The notes beneath the pieces were generated by a model that was not told the origin of the DNA, did no database searches, and saw only the letters and a program-made list of their open reading frames with translations. Below are positions 26,752 to 35,343 of a stretch of DNA of 64,000 nucleotides, one piece after another. How positions within the stretch are numbered: the stretch's first letter is position 1; each line of letters starts with the position of its first letter. This DNA is from Rhizobium sp. BK650 (lineage in GTDB: Bacteria; Pseudomonadota; Alphaproteobacteria; Rhizobiales; Rhizobiaceae), in the NCBI RefSeq assembly GCF_014195325.1, contig NZ_JACIBK010000004.1, positions 248,001-312,000 on the forward strand. Direction: 5' to 3'. The position numbers were made by a program, and so were the translations under genes.

Positions 26752-29007
26752 ATGGGACAAGAGATTTTACCGCCTTCCGGCGGAGACGGCGACAATATTC
26801 ATCCGGTCGATCTGAAGGCGGCGCTTGAAGAGCGCTACCTCCGTTACGCGCTGTCGACCATCATGCACCGCGCGCTGCCAGATGTGCGCGATGGCTTAAA
26901 GCCGGTCCATCGCCGCATCGTCTATGCGATGAACGATATGGGCCTGCGGCCAAACTCGGCCTTCAGGAAATGCGCCAAGATCGTCGGCGAGGTGATGGGT
27001 AACTATCACCCGCACGGCGACCAGTCGATCTATGACGCACTGGCGCGCCTGGCGCAGGATTTCTCGCAGCGTTACACGTTGGTGAACGGGCAGGGCAATT
27101 TCGGCAATATCGACGGCGACAGTCCCGCCGCCATGCGATACACCGAATCGAAGATGACCGCGGTCTCCGAGCTGCTGCTCGAAGGCATCGATCAGGATGC
27201 CGTCGATTTCCGTGACACTTACGACGAATCCAATTCCGAGCCGGTCGTTCTTCCCGGCGCCTTCCCGAACCTTCTTGCGAACGGTTCCTCGGGCATCGCG
27301 GTCGGCATGGCGACGTCCATCCCCTCGCACAATGTGCATGAGATCTGCGACGCAGCACTCCATCTGATCAAGCATCCGGATGCCACGGTCGAAAAGCTCG
27401 TGGAATTCATTCCCGGCCCGGATTTCCCGACGGGCGGCATCATCATCGACAACAAAGAAAGCATCATTGAGAGCTACCGTACCGGCCGCGGCGGTTTTCG
27501 TGTACGTGCGAAATGGGAAACGGAAGATCTCGGCCGCGGCGGCTACCAGATCATCGTGACCGAGATTCCCTTCCAGGTGCAGAAATCGCGCCTGATCGAG
27601 AAGATCGCCGAGCTGCTGATCGCGCGCAAGCTGCCGCTTCTCGAAGATATCAGGGATGAATCGGCCGAGGATATCCGCATCGTCCTGGTGCCGAAGAGCC
27701 GCACCGTCGATCCGACCATCCTCATGGAATCCATGTTCAAGCTGACGGAACTCGAAAGCCGCTTCCCGCTGAACATGAACGTGCTGTCGATGGGCGTCAT
27801 CCCGCGCGTGATGGCGCTGAACGAAGTGCTGAAGGAATGGCTGGAACACCGCCGCGAAGTCCTGCAGCGCCGTTCGCGCTTCCGCCTTGCCGCAATCGAC
27901 AAGCGCCTCGAAATCCTCGGCGGCTTGCTTATTGCTTACCTTAATATCGATGAGGTGATCCGCATCATCCGCGAAGAGGATGAGCCGAAACCCGTCATGA
28001 TGGCCCGCTGGGATCTGACCGACGTTCAGGTCGAGGCGATCCTCAATATGCGGCTGCGCGCATTGCGCAAGCTCGAAGAATTCGAGATCCGCAAGGAACA
28101 TGACGAGCTCACCAAGGAGAAGGCCGACATCGAGGCGCTGCTCGCCTCCGATGAGAAGCAGTGGCAGACGGTCGCCTGGGAAATCGGCGAGGTGAAGAAG
28201 AAATTCGCCAAGGCGACCGAAATCGGCCGCCGCCGCACGCAGTTTGCCGAAGCCCCCGAGGCCGATGAGGAAGCCATCCAGCATGCGATGATCGAGAAGG
28301 AGCCGATCACCGTCGTCGTCTCCGAGAAAGGCTGGATCCGCGCTCTGAAAGGCCACATTTCCGATACGTCGACGCTGGCTTTCAAGGAAGGCGACGGCCT
28401 GAAAGTGGCTTTCCCCGCTCAGACGACGGACAAGATCCTGATCGTCACGACCGGCGGCAAGGTCTTCACGCTCGGCGGCGACAAGCTGCCCGGCGGTCGA
28501 GGCCATGGCGAGCCGCTGCGCATCATGATCGACATGGAAAACGATCAGGACGTGCTGACGGCCTTCGTCCACGATGCGGCGCGCAAGATGCTGATCGTCT
28601 CGACTGTCGGCAACGGCTTCGTGGTGCCGGAAGCAGAAATGGTCGCCAATACCCGCAAGGGCAAGCAGATCATGAACGTCTCCATGCCGGATGAGACGAA
28701 GCTCCTCGTTCCCGTAGTCGGTGATCACGTCGCCGTCGTCGGCGAAAACCGCAAGATGCTGGTCTTTCCGCTGAACCAGGTGCCGGAAATGACGCGCGGC
28801 AAGGGCGTGCGCCTGCAGCGCTACAAGGATGGCGGCATTTCCGACGTTCGCTGCTTTGCGATCGCCGATGGCCTGAGCTGGGAAGACAGCGCCGGCCGCA
28901 CCTTTACCAAGAACAAGGACGAGCTTGCCGAATGGCTGGCCGACCGTGCCACCGCCGGCCGTACCGTGCCGAAGGGCTTCCCGCGCAGCGGCAAATTCGC
29001 CGGCTGA
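26752..29007 (+). CDS. parC: DNA topoisomerase IV subunit A
   Basis: A 751-residue ParC that decatenates daughter chromosomes together with Par[30 protein letters not shown] opening motifs, [12 protein letters not shown] (quinolone-resistance region) and the DNA-cleaving tyrosine in MRYTES (Tyr130) are present. The C-terminal half has five-bladed propeller repeats (RMLIVS-, KGKQIMN-type), shorter than in GyrA. AGGAG precedes the ATG. It stands alone as a transcription unit, and a GC-rich hairpin follows at 29024. Confidence 0.95.
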   Translation: MGQEILPPSGGDGDNIHPVDLKAALEERYLRYALSTIMHRALPDVRDGLKPVHRRIVYAMNDMGLRPNSAFRKCAKIVGEVMGNYHPHGDQSIYDALARLAQDFSQRYTLVNGQGNFGNIDGDSPAAMRYTESKMTAVSELLLEGIDQDAVDFRDTYDESNSEPVVLPGAFPNLLANGSSGIAVGMATSIPSHNVHEICDAALHLIKHPDATVEKLVEFIPGPDFPTGGIIIDNKESIIESYRTGRGGFRVRAKWETEDLGRGGYQIIVTEIPFQVQKSRLIEKIAELLIARKLPLLEDIRDESAEDIRIVLVPKSRTVDPTILMESMFKLTELESRFPLNMNVLSMGVIPRVMALNEVLKEWLEHRREVLQRRSRFRLAAIDKRLEILGGLLIAYLNIDEVIRIIREEDEPKPVMMARWDLTDVQVEAILNMRLRALRKLEEFEIRKEHDELTKEKADIEALLASDEKQWQTVAWEIGEVKKKFAKATEIGRRRTQFAEAPEADEEAIQHAMIEKEPITVVVSEKGWIRALKGHISDTSTLAFKEGDGLKVAFPAQTTDKILIVTTGGKVFTLGGDKLPGGRGHGEPLRIMIDMENDQDVLTAFVHDAARKMLIVSTVGNGFVVPEAEMVANTRKGKQIMNVSMPDETKLLVPVVGDHVAVVGENRKMLVFPLNQVPEMTRGKGVRLQRYKDGGISDVRCFAIADGLSWEDSAGRTFTKNKDELAEWLADRATAGRTVPKGFPRSGKFAG

Positions 29008-29023
29008 TCCCGGAAATTTGAGA

Positions 29024-29050
29024 CTCCGCCCTTGGCGGGCGGAGCAATTC
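29024..29050 (+). terminator. Probable terminator after parC
   Basis: CTCCGCCC (29024-29031) and GGGCGGAG (29037-29044) form a perfect eight-base stem with a five-base loop, 17 bases after the stop. The following CAATTCCTC is a weak U-tract, so termination may be partial. Confidence 0.5.
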
Positions 29051-29155
29051 CTCTATCTCAATCCTGTTACCAAAAAGAAGGCAACGTCGTTCCGTAGGCG
29101 GGCGGAAGGCCGTGAGCCGTGCGCTTGAGTGCGCGCGAACAATGGAGGAGTGTCG

Positions 29156-29653
29156 ATGCCTGCCGCCAATACGATCAAGCTGCACGTCACCCATAGCTAC
29201 CGGGAACCGTCCGCCAGGGTTTACGATGCCTGGCTCAATCCCGAAATCGCCCGCCGCTTTTTATTTGCAACCGACGACGGCGATGTCATCCGCGCCGATA
29301 TCGACCCGCGTGTCGGCGGCCGCTTCATTATCGTCGACCGCCGCCCGACGGGCGACGCCTTTCACTACGGCGTCTTCCTGGAATTGAAGCGCCCCAAGCG
29401 CATCGTCTTCTGCTTTTCGGTCGAGGAGCACGACCATAATTGTGATCGCGTCGAAATCGATATCGAACCTCTCGGCAACGGCAGCCGCCTGACCCTCACG
29501 CATGAAATGTGCGCGGAATGGGCTGAATATGAGGAAAAGACACGTCAGGGATGGACACATATCGTCGAAGGGCTGGATCGGGAACTGGAGCTTACCGCTG
29601 GTTCGAAACGATCGAAACCGGAAGCCGGTCAGTCTGCAGGCGCTACGGCGTGA
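29156..29653 (+). CDS. SRPBCC/AHSA1-type START-like domain protein
   Basis: A 165-residue protein. THSYREPSARVYDAWLNPEIARRFLF is the opening of an activator-of-Hsp90-ATPase-like (AHSA1, PF08327) domain, continued by GGRFIIVDRRP, YGVFLELKRPKRIVFCFSV and a C-terminal helix (EYEEKTRQGWTHIVEGLDREL). These small helix-grip proteins bind hydrophobic ligands; roles vary and none can be assigned. GGAGG six bases before ATG 29156 decides the start over 29129. Its 3' end overlaps the convergent doc-like gene by 11 bases. Confidence 0.82.
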   Translation: MPAANTIKLHVTHSYREPSARVYDAWLNPEIARRFLFATDDGDVIRADIDPRVGGRFIIVDRRPTGDAFHYGVFLELKRPKRIVFCFSVEEHDHNCDRVEIDIEPLGNGSRLTLTHEMCAEWAEYEEKTRQGWTHIVEGLDRELELTAGSKRSKPEAGQSAGATA

Positions 29654-30035
29654 GCGGGATCGTATGATCGCGCAGGAAGCGCGTCGCGCCTTCTTCGTCT
29701 ATTTCGCCTGCAGCGAGATCCAGCACGAAGGTGATGATCTGCGCGTTGTCAGTGTCGATAAGGTAGCCGTTGATATAGAGAAATGTGAAAGCTGCGAGGT
29801 AACCGGTGCGCTTGTTCCCGTCCGCAAAGGGATAGTTTCGAACGATCCCATGTAGATAGGCCGCTGCCAACGCGAAAATATCCAGCTCGCCATAAGCCGC
29901 TTTGTTAATCGGTCGTGCCAATCCCATTTCCAATGAATCGACAGAACGAAGCCCTGGCAGACCGCCGTGTTCGGCGATCTGCTCTTCATGCATCTTTTCA
30001 ATCGCTTCCCGGTTGAGCCACTTCAAACGGGTCAT
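29643..30035 (-). CDS. Doc/Fic-family toxin of a type II toxin-antitoxin pair
   Basis: A 130-residue protein of the death-on-curing family. The Fic signature region reads NYPFADGNKRTGYL at residues 67-80. The consensus HxFx(D/N)GNK has His where this protein has Tyr68 (codon TAT). Doc phosphorylates EF-Tu, and that His is catalytically important in the family, so activity may be lost or changed. The rest of the fold (LPGLRSVDSLEMGLARP, then LAAAYLHGIVRN) is intact. The start overlaps the antitoxin stop by ATGA, as expected for a co-regulated pair. Confidence 0.85.
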   Translation of the reverse strand: MTRLKWLNREAIEKMHEEQIAEHGGLPGLRSVDSLEMGLARPINKAAYGELDIFALAAAYLHGIVRNYPFADGNKRTGYLAAFTFLYINGYLIDTDNAQIITFVLDLAAGEIDEEGATRFLRDHTIPLTP

Positions 30036-30253
30036 TTCGCGAGTTCACGAAGGGCAACCCTATACTTTTCCATGCCGATGCGTGCGGCGCGCATCTGTTC
30101 TGTCAGATCAGCCGCTTCCGGCACGAGTTGAATTGTTCCGCCTGTCTCGCGCAACTCAAGGCTATCGCCGCTGCTGAGCCCGAGGCGTTGAAGCACTTCT
30201 TTCGGAATGATGACCCCTTCAGAATTGCCGATCTTGCGAATGGTGACGTTCAT
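30032..30253 (-). CDS. AbrB/MazE-type antitoxin of the Doc-like pair
   Basis: A 73-residue protein. Residues 1-47 form a swapped-hairpin AbrB domain (MNVTIRKIGNSEGVIIPKEV, then LGLSSGDSLELRE) that binds DNA. The C-terminal tail (48-73, helical, ending RVALRELAK) would wrap the toxin. Pairing a MazE-like antitoxin with Doc, rather than Phd, is a known mix-and-match. ATG at 30253 has a strong GGAGG and replaces a longer reading from 30310 that would run into the transporter gene. A direct-repeat operator lies just upstream. Confidence 0.85.
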   Translation of the reverse strand: MNVTIRKIGNSEGVIIPKEVLQRLGLSSGDSLELRETGGTIQLVPEAADLTEQMRAARIGMEKYRVALRELAK

Positions 30254-30264
30254 CAGCGCCTCCT

Positions 30265-30284
30265 GTGATAACAAGGTTATAACA
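30265..30284. promoter_or_regulatory. Tandem operator candidate of the toxin-antitoxin operon
   Basis: On the minus strand TGTTATAAC (30284-30276) and TGTTATCAC (30273-30265) are direct repeats with one mismatch and an 11-base period, placing them on one helix face. They lie between the predicted -10 and the Shine-Dalgarno, as expected for antitoxin autorepression. GTTATAAC is itself palindromic. Confidence 0.5.
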
Positions 30285-30285
30285 G

Positions 30286-30314
30286 AAAATAGGTCATAAT
30301 CACTCGCCAATCAA
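30286..30314 (-). promoter_or_regulatory. Predicted promoter of the toxin-antitoxin operon
   Basis: TTGATT (30314-30309), a 17-base spacer and TATTTT (30291-30286) on the minus strand. The -35 box overlaps the stop codon of the upstream EamA gene, so the pair can be expressed independently of it. Confidence 0.4.
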
Positions 30315-31189
30315 GCGGGCTGAACGCCCTTGCCTTTCGCCATCCAGACGGAATGGGCGGCGATCGCCGCAACCAATATCGCACCGCCGACGAGCGTCAT
30401 GGTGGCTGGCGTTTCGGCAAAGATCAGCCAGATCCAGATCGGTGCAAGCACCGTTTCCAGCAGGTAGAACATCCCGACCTCAGGCGCAGAGAGATAACGC
30501 GGTCCCGTCGCCAGGCACCAGAAGGCGACCGGCATCATGATGGCGCCGTTGAAGACGATCCAGCCGGGATGGGCGATTGAAAGTCCGGAAGGGAGGACCT
30601 GCGCCAGGCCGAGTGCCGCCGGCAGGATTGCGGCAAGCAGCGGCACGAAACCCATTTCCCGGCGCGAGGCGCGCCCGACTGTGATGGCGGCAGCAAGCAC
30701 CAGCGCACTGAGCATCGCCATGGCGTCGCCGAAGACATGGCCGCTCGAAAGCCCTTCACGCACGATCAGTCCGACGCCGAAGATCATGAACAACATGGCG
30801 ATCAGCGTCGCCGGCTGCGGCTTCTCTCTAAGAAACAGCCAGGACAACAGCGCCCCAAACATCGGGTTGAAGGCGACGATGAAGACAACATTGGCGGTGG
30901 CCGTGTTGAAGACTGCCAGTACGAAGGTCACGGAAGAGAGGCCGTAGAGCAGCCCGGCCAGCAGGCCGGAACGACCCGGAACGAGCAGCGGCCATCTGCC
31001 GGAGAAGAGGCGCATCGCAGTCAGGATGACGAACGTAGCAAGAACCGTCGCCACGCTCCGCGCGCTGAGAATCGACCAGATATCGCCATCGGCGAGGCGA
31101 ACGAGCGGAATGTCCATGGAAAGCGCCAGCCCGCCGACTGCCGTCAGCAGCAGGCCCTTCCGATGATGGGAAAGGTGGGGAAGGGGCAT
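30311..31189 (-). CDS. EamA-type (DMT superfamily) transporter
   Basis: A 292-residue protein with about ten hydrophobic helices in two EamA repeats: GLLLTAVGGLALSMDIPLVR starts repeat one and FGDAMAMLSALVLAAAITVG repeat two. GALLSWLFLREKPQPATLIA and LAPIWIWLIFAETPAT are the typical ends of each repeat. Substrates of this family are metabolites such as amino acids or nucleosides and cannot be predicted. The start codon overlaps the bpt stop by one base (TGATG), so the two are translationally coupled. Confidence 0.88.
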   Translation of the reverse strand: MPLPHLSHHRKGLLLTAVGGLALSMDIPLVRLADGDIWSILSARSVATVLATFVILTAMRLFSGRWPLLVPGRSGLLAGLLYGLSSVTFVLAVFNTATANVVFIVAFNPMFGALLSWLFLREKPQPATLIAMLFMIFGVGLIVREGLSSGHVFGDAMAMLSALVLAAAITVGRASRREMGFVPLLAAILPAALGLAQVLPSGLSIAHPGWIVFNGAIMMPVAFWCLATGPRYLSAPEVGMFYLLETVLAPIWIWLIFAETPATMTLVGGAILVAAIAAHSVWMAKGKGVQPA

Positions 31190-31965
31190 CAGTCGCGCGG
31201 TTCGTCCTCAAGGGACGAGGGGTCGAAACGCTCCCAGCCGCGCGGCGTCAGATGTTCCTGCGGCTGGAAGCGTGTCTTGTAATCCATCTTCCGCGATCCT
31301 TGAACCCAGTAGCCAAGATAGACATGCGGGAGGCCGAGCGCTTTCGTACGGCGCACATGGTCGAGGATCATGAAGGTGCCGAGCGAGCGGCGGTCGAGGT
31401 CGGGATTGAAGTACGAATAGACCATGGAAAGGCCGTCGCTCATCGTGTCGGTCAGTGCAGCGGCGAGGAGTTCGCCTTTCGGCCGCGCTTCCAATCCCGA
31501 ACCTTCTTCGCGCCGGCGGTACTCGATGATCTTGGTATTCACATGCGTATCTTCCACCATGATCGCATAGTCGAGCACGGTCATGTCCGACATGCCGCCC
31601 TGCTGATGGCGATAGTCGAGATAACGGCGGAAGAGGGAATATTGCTCGCTCGACGGCTGGGCCGCAAACTCCGTGGAAATGACATCGGAATTGGCCGCCA
31701 GCACCCGCTTCATCGATTTGGTGGGCTCGAATTCCTGTGCCAGGATGCGTACGGACACGCAGGCGCGGCAGGCTTCGCAGGCAGGGCGGTAGGCAATGTT
31801 CTGCGACCGGCGGAAGCCGCCCTGGGTCAGGATATCGTTCATTTCCGCCGCCCGCGGGCCGACGAGATGGGTGAAGACCTTGCGTTCCATCTCATGCGGC
31901 AGATACGGACAGGTAGCCGGAGCCGTCAGGTAAAACTGCGGGGATGGCGTAGTCTGCGTATTCAT
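31189..31965 (-). CDS. bpt: Aspartate/glutamate leucyltransferase (Bpt, N-end rule)
   Basis: A 258-residue protein that transfers Leu from Leu-tRNA to N-terminal Asp or Glu, marking proteins for ClpAP. Family signs are [16 protein letters not shown], the [20 protein letters not shown]ys cluster, and the C-terminal [18 protein letters not shown] motif. Older annotations call it arginyl-tRNA-protein transferase (Ate). ATG at 31965 matches the family start; the in-frame TTG at 32019 is less likely. It is followed directly by the EamA gene. Confidence 0.92.
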   Translation of the reverse strand: MNTQTTPSPQFYLTAPATCPYLPHEMERKVFTHLVGPRAAEMNDILTQGGFRRSQNIAYRPACEACRACVSVRILAQEFEPTKSMKRVLAANSDVISTEFAAQPSSEQYSLFRRYLDYRHQQGGMSDMTVLDYAIMVEDTHVNTKIIEYRRREEGSGLEARPKGELLAAALTDTMSDGLSMVYSYFNPDLDRRSLGTFMILDHVRRTKALGLPHVYLGYWVQGSRKMDYKTRFQPQEHLTPRGWERFDPSSLEDEPRD

Positions 31966-32112
31966 CTCTTGCGGAGATTTCCTTTCGGGGCGCCTGTCAT
32001 TCCAGACAGCATGACGCAAGAATAGAAAACGTCAACAGCACGGCATTCAGTGCCGCGCAATCGAACATTCGATTTCTTGGATATGGCGTTCTTTTGTGGC
32101 CGGCAAAGGGCG

Positions 32113-32138
32113 GGCGGAGACTTTATTTCGTCTCCGCC
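32113..32138. terminator. Hairpin after the RDD protein gene
   Basis: GGCGGAGAC (32113-32121) pairs perfectly with GTCTCCGCC (32130-32138) across an eight-base loop, nine bases beyond the minus-strand stop at 32148. The U-tract on that strand is poor, so it may act mainly as an RNA-stabilising end. Confidence 0.5.
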
Positions 32139-32147
32139 GGAACGGGA

Positions 32148-32606
32148 TCAGTTGATGCGGACAGTCGCCGTGCCGACGAGGAAATCGTGCAGCAGGCGCG
32201 AGCGCTCCGTGAACAAGCCGACCAGCAGAATCAGCGGCGTCAGCACCGAGTTCAGGATCCAGAAGAGCGCGAGGTGAGCAACGGCCAGGATGAAGTCCAT
32301 CGGCCTTCCATCAACGCGAACGATCGCGATACCCATCGCGCGCATGCCAAGCGAAGCCTGCGACGGACCGCCGACGGTCATGCCGAAGTACAGGCCTGCA
32401 ACGATGACGAACAGGGCCGGATAAAGAATGAAACCGAGCCCGAGCGTGACAATGCCCAGGAAGAACACCACGATCGCCGCCGGAATGCAGAGCAGTGCGA
32501 CGATGATATAATCGAGGATGAATGCGAAGACGCGACGGCTGAGCACGCCGCTATAGGCGCGCCAGTCCTCCGGTGCGGCATAAAGCGGGTTGGGATCGTA
32601 GCTCAT
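32148..32606 (-). CDS. RDD-family membrane protein
   Basis: A 152-residue protein. The N-terminal cytoplasmic residues are followed by SGVLSRRVFAFILDYIIVALL, the RDD-type Arg-Asp-containing helix. A second helix pair lies at about 43-75 and a third hydrophobic segment at about 107-131. The end RLLHDFLVGTATVRI is typical. Some RDD proteins transport sodium or other ions, but the role here is unknown. It lies upstream of bpt on the same strand, separated by a hairpin, so it is probably its own unit. Confidence 0.85.
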   Translation of the reverse strand: MSYDPNPLYAAPEDWRAYSGVLSRRVFAFILDYIIVALLCIPAAIVVFFLGIVTLGLGFILYPALFVIVAGLYFGMTVGGPSQASLGMRAMGIAIVRVDGRPMDFILAVAHLALFWILNSVLTPLILLVGLFTERSRLLHDFLVGTATVRIN

Positions 32607-32679
32607 CCATATCTCCCTTCGAAAGACGATGTCGCTGATATGGTATCGCTACTGTGAAATACAATAATTCGCCCGAAAA

Positions 32680-33693
32680 TCACCTTTTTGCGAGGATTTT
32701 CGCCACTTCCGGCGCGAAATAGGTGAGGATGCCATCGCAGCCGGCGCGCTTGAAGGCAAGCAGTGTCTCCATCATGATCCGCTCGCCGTCGATCCAGCCA
32801 TTCATTGCCGCGGCCTTGATCTGCGAATATTCGCCCGAGACCTGATAGGCGAACGTCGGCAGACCGAAGGCCTCCTTCACGCGCCAGCAGATGTCGAGAT
32901 AGGCAAGCCCCGGCTTGACCATCAGCATGTCGGCGCCTTCCTCGACATCGAGGGCGGCGTCGCGGACCGCTTCCGTGCCGTTTGCCGGATTGATGTAGTA
33001 GCTGTTCTTGTCGCCCTTCAGCAGACCCTTGGTATTGATCGCCTCGCGATAGGGGCCGTAGAAGCCGGAAGAGAATTTGGTAGCATAGGACATGATGCCG
33101 ACGCTCTGATGCCCTGCAGCATCGAGCCCGCGGCGGATCGCGCCGATGCGCCCGTCCATCATTTCCGAGGGCGCGATGATGTCGGCACCGGCATCGGCCT
33201 GCAGGATAGCCGCCTTGACCACTTGATCGACCGTCTCGTCATTGACGATCTCGCCGTCGCGCAGGATTCCGTCATGCCCATGGCTGGTGAAGGGGTCGAG
33301 TGCCACATCGGTAATAATGCCGATATTGGCCACTGCCTTTTTGATGGCTGCCGTCGTCTGATTGATGAGATTATTGGCGACAAGACTGTTCGACCCTGTC
33401 TCATCGCGCAATTCCATCTCTATATCGGGGAAGGTGGCGATAGCGGGGATGCCAAGATCGGCTGCTTCCTTGGCCGCCTCGACTGCCTTGTCGACGCTCA
33501 TGCGGTTCACGCCGGGCATTGCCGGGATCGGATGGACGATACCGGTTCCCGGAACGACGAAGATCGGCCAGATCAGATCGTCAACCGTCAGGCGGTTTTC
33601 CTGTACCAGCCGGCGCGTCCAGTCCGCCTTGCGGTTGCGCCGCATGCGGCGGTGACCGGTGATTTCATCGACGAGATGCGTCTTGTCCTGCAT
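32680..33693 (-). CDS. hemB: Porphobilinogen synthase (delta-aminolevulinate dehydratase)
   Basis: A 337-residue enzyme that condenses two 5-aminolevulinates in tetrapyrrole synthesis. The two active-site lysines are in MSYATKFSSGFYGPYREA and DMLMVKPGLAYLDI. IIAPSEMMDGRIGAIR and VALDPFTSHGHDGI are family motifs. The Asp-rich rather than Cys-rich metal region (LDPFTSHGHDG) suggests a magnesium-type alphaproteobacterial HemB. ATG at 33693 with AGGGACAG upstream fits the family length; the frame extends to 33768 without support. Confidence 0.95.
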   Translation of the reverse strand: MQDKTHLVDEITGHRRMRRNRKADWTRRLVQENRLTVDDLIWPIFVVPGTGIVHPIPAMPGVNRMSVDKAVEAAKEAADLGIPAIATFPDIEMELRDETGSNSLVANNLINQTTAAIKKAVANIGIITDVALDPFTSHGHDGILRDGEIVNDETVDQVVKAAILQADAGADIIAPSEMMDGRIGAIRRGLDAAGHQSVGIMSYATKFSSGFYGPYREAINTKGLLKGDKNSYYINPANGTEAVRDAALDVEEGADMLMVKPGLAYLDICWRVKEAFGLPTFAYQVSGEYSQIKAAAMNGWIDGERIMMETLLAFKRAGCDGILTYFAPEVAKILAKR

Positions 33694-33827
33694 GATATCT
33701 GTCCCTGGGCCATTCCATTTATCGGAGCGGTCATTATCATGCGCGCCGGGAAATCCAAACCGGACCATTGGCCGCGGCGGATGAAACCCGGAAAATGAAG
33801 CCGCGACTTGGAACGTGAGGTCTCGCC

Positions 33828-34265
33828 ATGGAAGCCGATTCTCCGACGATGCCGAAACGGACGTTGACGGATATTCTCTTCATCTTCTTCCTGCGGCTCG
33901 TTGCCGTTTCCTGCTTCTGGTTCGGCTTGCAATATTGGGCGATGCTCGTCGGCTATTCGCTGGTTGGCGCCGGCCGGTTCGATCTGTTGAGCCTGCCGTG
34001 GAAGGTTGCGAGCACCTGCCTTGCCGTTCTTTTCCCCGTCGCCTCGCTGGGCCTCTGGCTCACGGTCTCCTGGGGGCCGGTCATCTGGGTGCTGGCCGCA
34101 GGCGGGCAGATCTTCATGTATGGCCTGCTTTCGCAGATCTTCGGCCCCAACCACCTGATCATTCTGTTCCACGTCATCGTGGCCGTCATCTACTGGATTT
34201 TCAGGCTTTCCCTGTGGCTGGAGCGGCGCCGGCAGCGTCGCCAGGTAAGCGTTGATTTACCCTGA
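33828..34265 (+). CDS. DUF6163-like small membrane protein
   Basis: A 145-residue protein with four predicted membrane helices (about residues 14-45, 58-80, 83-105, 110-130) and a basic C-terminus (WLERRRQRRQ). I recall a conserved rhizobial family, DUF6163, at this position between hemB and ldtR; the name is from memory. The GAGG before ATG 33828 supports the start. It is divergent from hemB and followed by ldtR. Role unknown. Confidence 0.72.
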   Translation: MEADSPTMPKRTLTDILFIFFLRLVAVSCFWFGLQYWAMLVGYSLVGAGRFDLLSLPWKVASTCLAVLFPVASLGLWLTVSWGPVIWVLAAGGQIFMYGLLSQIFGPNHLIILFHVIVAVIYWIFRLSLWLERRRQRRQVSVDLP

Positions 34266-34311
34266 TACATCAAGGGGTTTTCGTAAGCCTCTGTTAAGGC
34301 TGCGGTTTAAG

Positions 34312-34332
34312 TCGAATTTTATATGTATTCGA
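34312..34332. promoter_or_regulatory. Palindrome upstream of ldtR, candidate LdtR operator
   Basis: TCGAAT (34312-34317) and ATTCGA (34327-34332) flank nine A+T-rich bases, 62 bases before the ldtR ATG. The right side extends to TATTCGATAG, and the same ten bases recur at 35161-35170 upstream of ldtP. MarR-type regulators bind such palindromes, so shared control by LdtR is plausible. Confidence 0.42.
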
Positions 34333-34393
34333 TAGGGTCTCACTCAAGGCGGGAAGAAAACGACACCGCCAAACAAAACAGTGAGGCAGTCAA

Positions 34394-34906
34394 ATGAACA
34401 CGAAAATCAAGCCGCAGGCGGCGTCGACTTTCCATGCACACGAACAGGGCATCCGTGATCTTTACATGGAATCCCTTCATCTTGTTGAACGCCTTCATCG
34501 TCGTCTTCTCGACGTCATCAAGGACGAGTTCGACCGTCAGGGCCGCAGCGACGTGAACGCCATCCAGGCGCTGCTCCTCTTCAACATCGGCAACTCCGAG
34601 CTGACCGCCGGCGAGCTGCGCTCCCGCGGCTACTATCTCGGCTCGAACGTTTCCTACAACGTCAAGAAACTGGTCGACCTCGGCTTCATCAACCACCAGC
34701 GCTCCCGCATCGACCGCCGCTCGGTCCGCATCAGCCTGACCGAAACCGGCCAGGATATCGCCGAAACGGTCGCCCGGCTCTATGAACGCCACATCACCTC
34801 GATCGACAAGGTCGGCGGCATCGGCACGGATGAGTTTACGCAGATGAACAAGCTGCTGCAGCGGCTAGACCGCTTCTGGAACGATCAGATTTTGTATCGT
34901 CTCTGA
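34394..34906 (+). CDS. ldtR: MarR-family regulator LdtR
   Basis: A 170-residue winged-helix protein. The DNA-binding core is at about 50-125: LLLFNIGNSELTAGELRSRG, YLGSNVSYNVKKLVDLGFI (recognition helix) and the wing RSRIDRRSVRISLT. Helices at both ends form the dimer. The sequence and its place just before an L,D-transpeptidase gene match LdtR, described in Liberibacter and Sinorhizobium as a regulator of ldtP and of osmotic-stress tolerance. A terminator follows at 34935, so ldtP has its own promoter. Confidence 0.85.
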   Translation: MNTKIKPQAASTFHAHEQGIRDLYMESLHLVERLHRRLLDVIKDEFDRQGRSDVNAIQALLLFNIGNSELTAGELRSRGYYLGSNVSYNVKKLVDLGFINHQRSRIDRRSVRISLTETGQDIAETVARLYERHITSIDKVGGIGTDEFTQMNKLLQRLDRFWNDQILYRL

Positions 34907-34934
34907 GACCCGAGGCCTCCTTTCAGGGTTGATG

Positions 34935-34969
34935 AAAACCGGATGCGTCCCCTGCGCGTCCGGTTTTGC
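34935..34969 (+). terminator. Rho-independent terminator after ldtR
   Basis: AAAACCGGA (34935-34943) and TCCGGTTTT (34959-34967), extended inward by four more pairs, form a 13-base stem with a seven-base loop. The terminal T-run lies within the 3' arm. Confidence 0.7.
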
Positions 34970-35343
34970 CGCTCACCCCTGCGTGGCATCTTTGCAACGC
35001 ATGGCAGCCAAGCGCAAAGCCCGGTATTCAAGCCGTTTTTTAGTCGTTATTAACCAGCACGGTTTACCCGTCATATGGTGCGTTGCATTCAGTTTCCGGC
35101 AACCGGCAGTCTGTCCCAGGCCCGGAAACACGAATTGGCCATATTGATGTGACAGCGGAATATTCGATAGCCGGCGTCCTCGATGGACCATCGGCACCAT
35201 CCAGGTTGCTCGCGATTTTGTGATGGGACTGGCGGAATTTCCAAGTGCGCCGGAAGAACGGGTGAATAGGGATCTGCGTTAAAACGCAGGATATCGCAAA
35301 GGGCCGCGGCTTCCTCCACCGCGGCATTGAGTGGTTGGGACGA
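34970..35343. promoter_or_regulatory. ldtP upstream region
   Basis: A 374-base gap between the ldtR terminator and the ldtP start holds no convincing gene. It contains the TATTCGATAG decamer at 35161-35170, shared with the ldtR promoter region, next to a GAATATTC palindrome (35158-35165). A clear -35/-10 pair could not be fixed. Confidence 0.35.

Noticed and set aside
26896..28728. 610-residue minus-strand frame opposite parC
   Set aside because: A shadow of parC with His/Asp-rich composition typical of antisense reading of high-GC genes.
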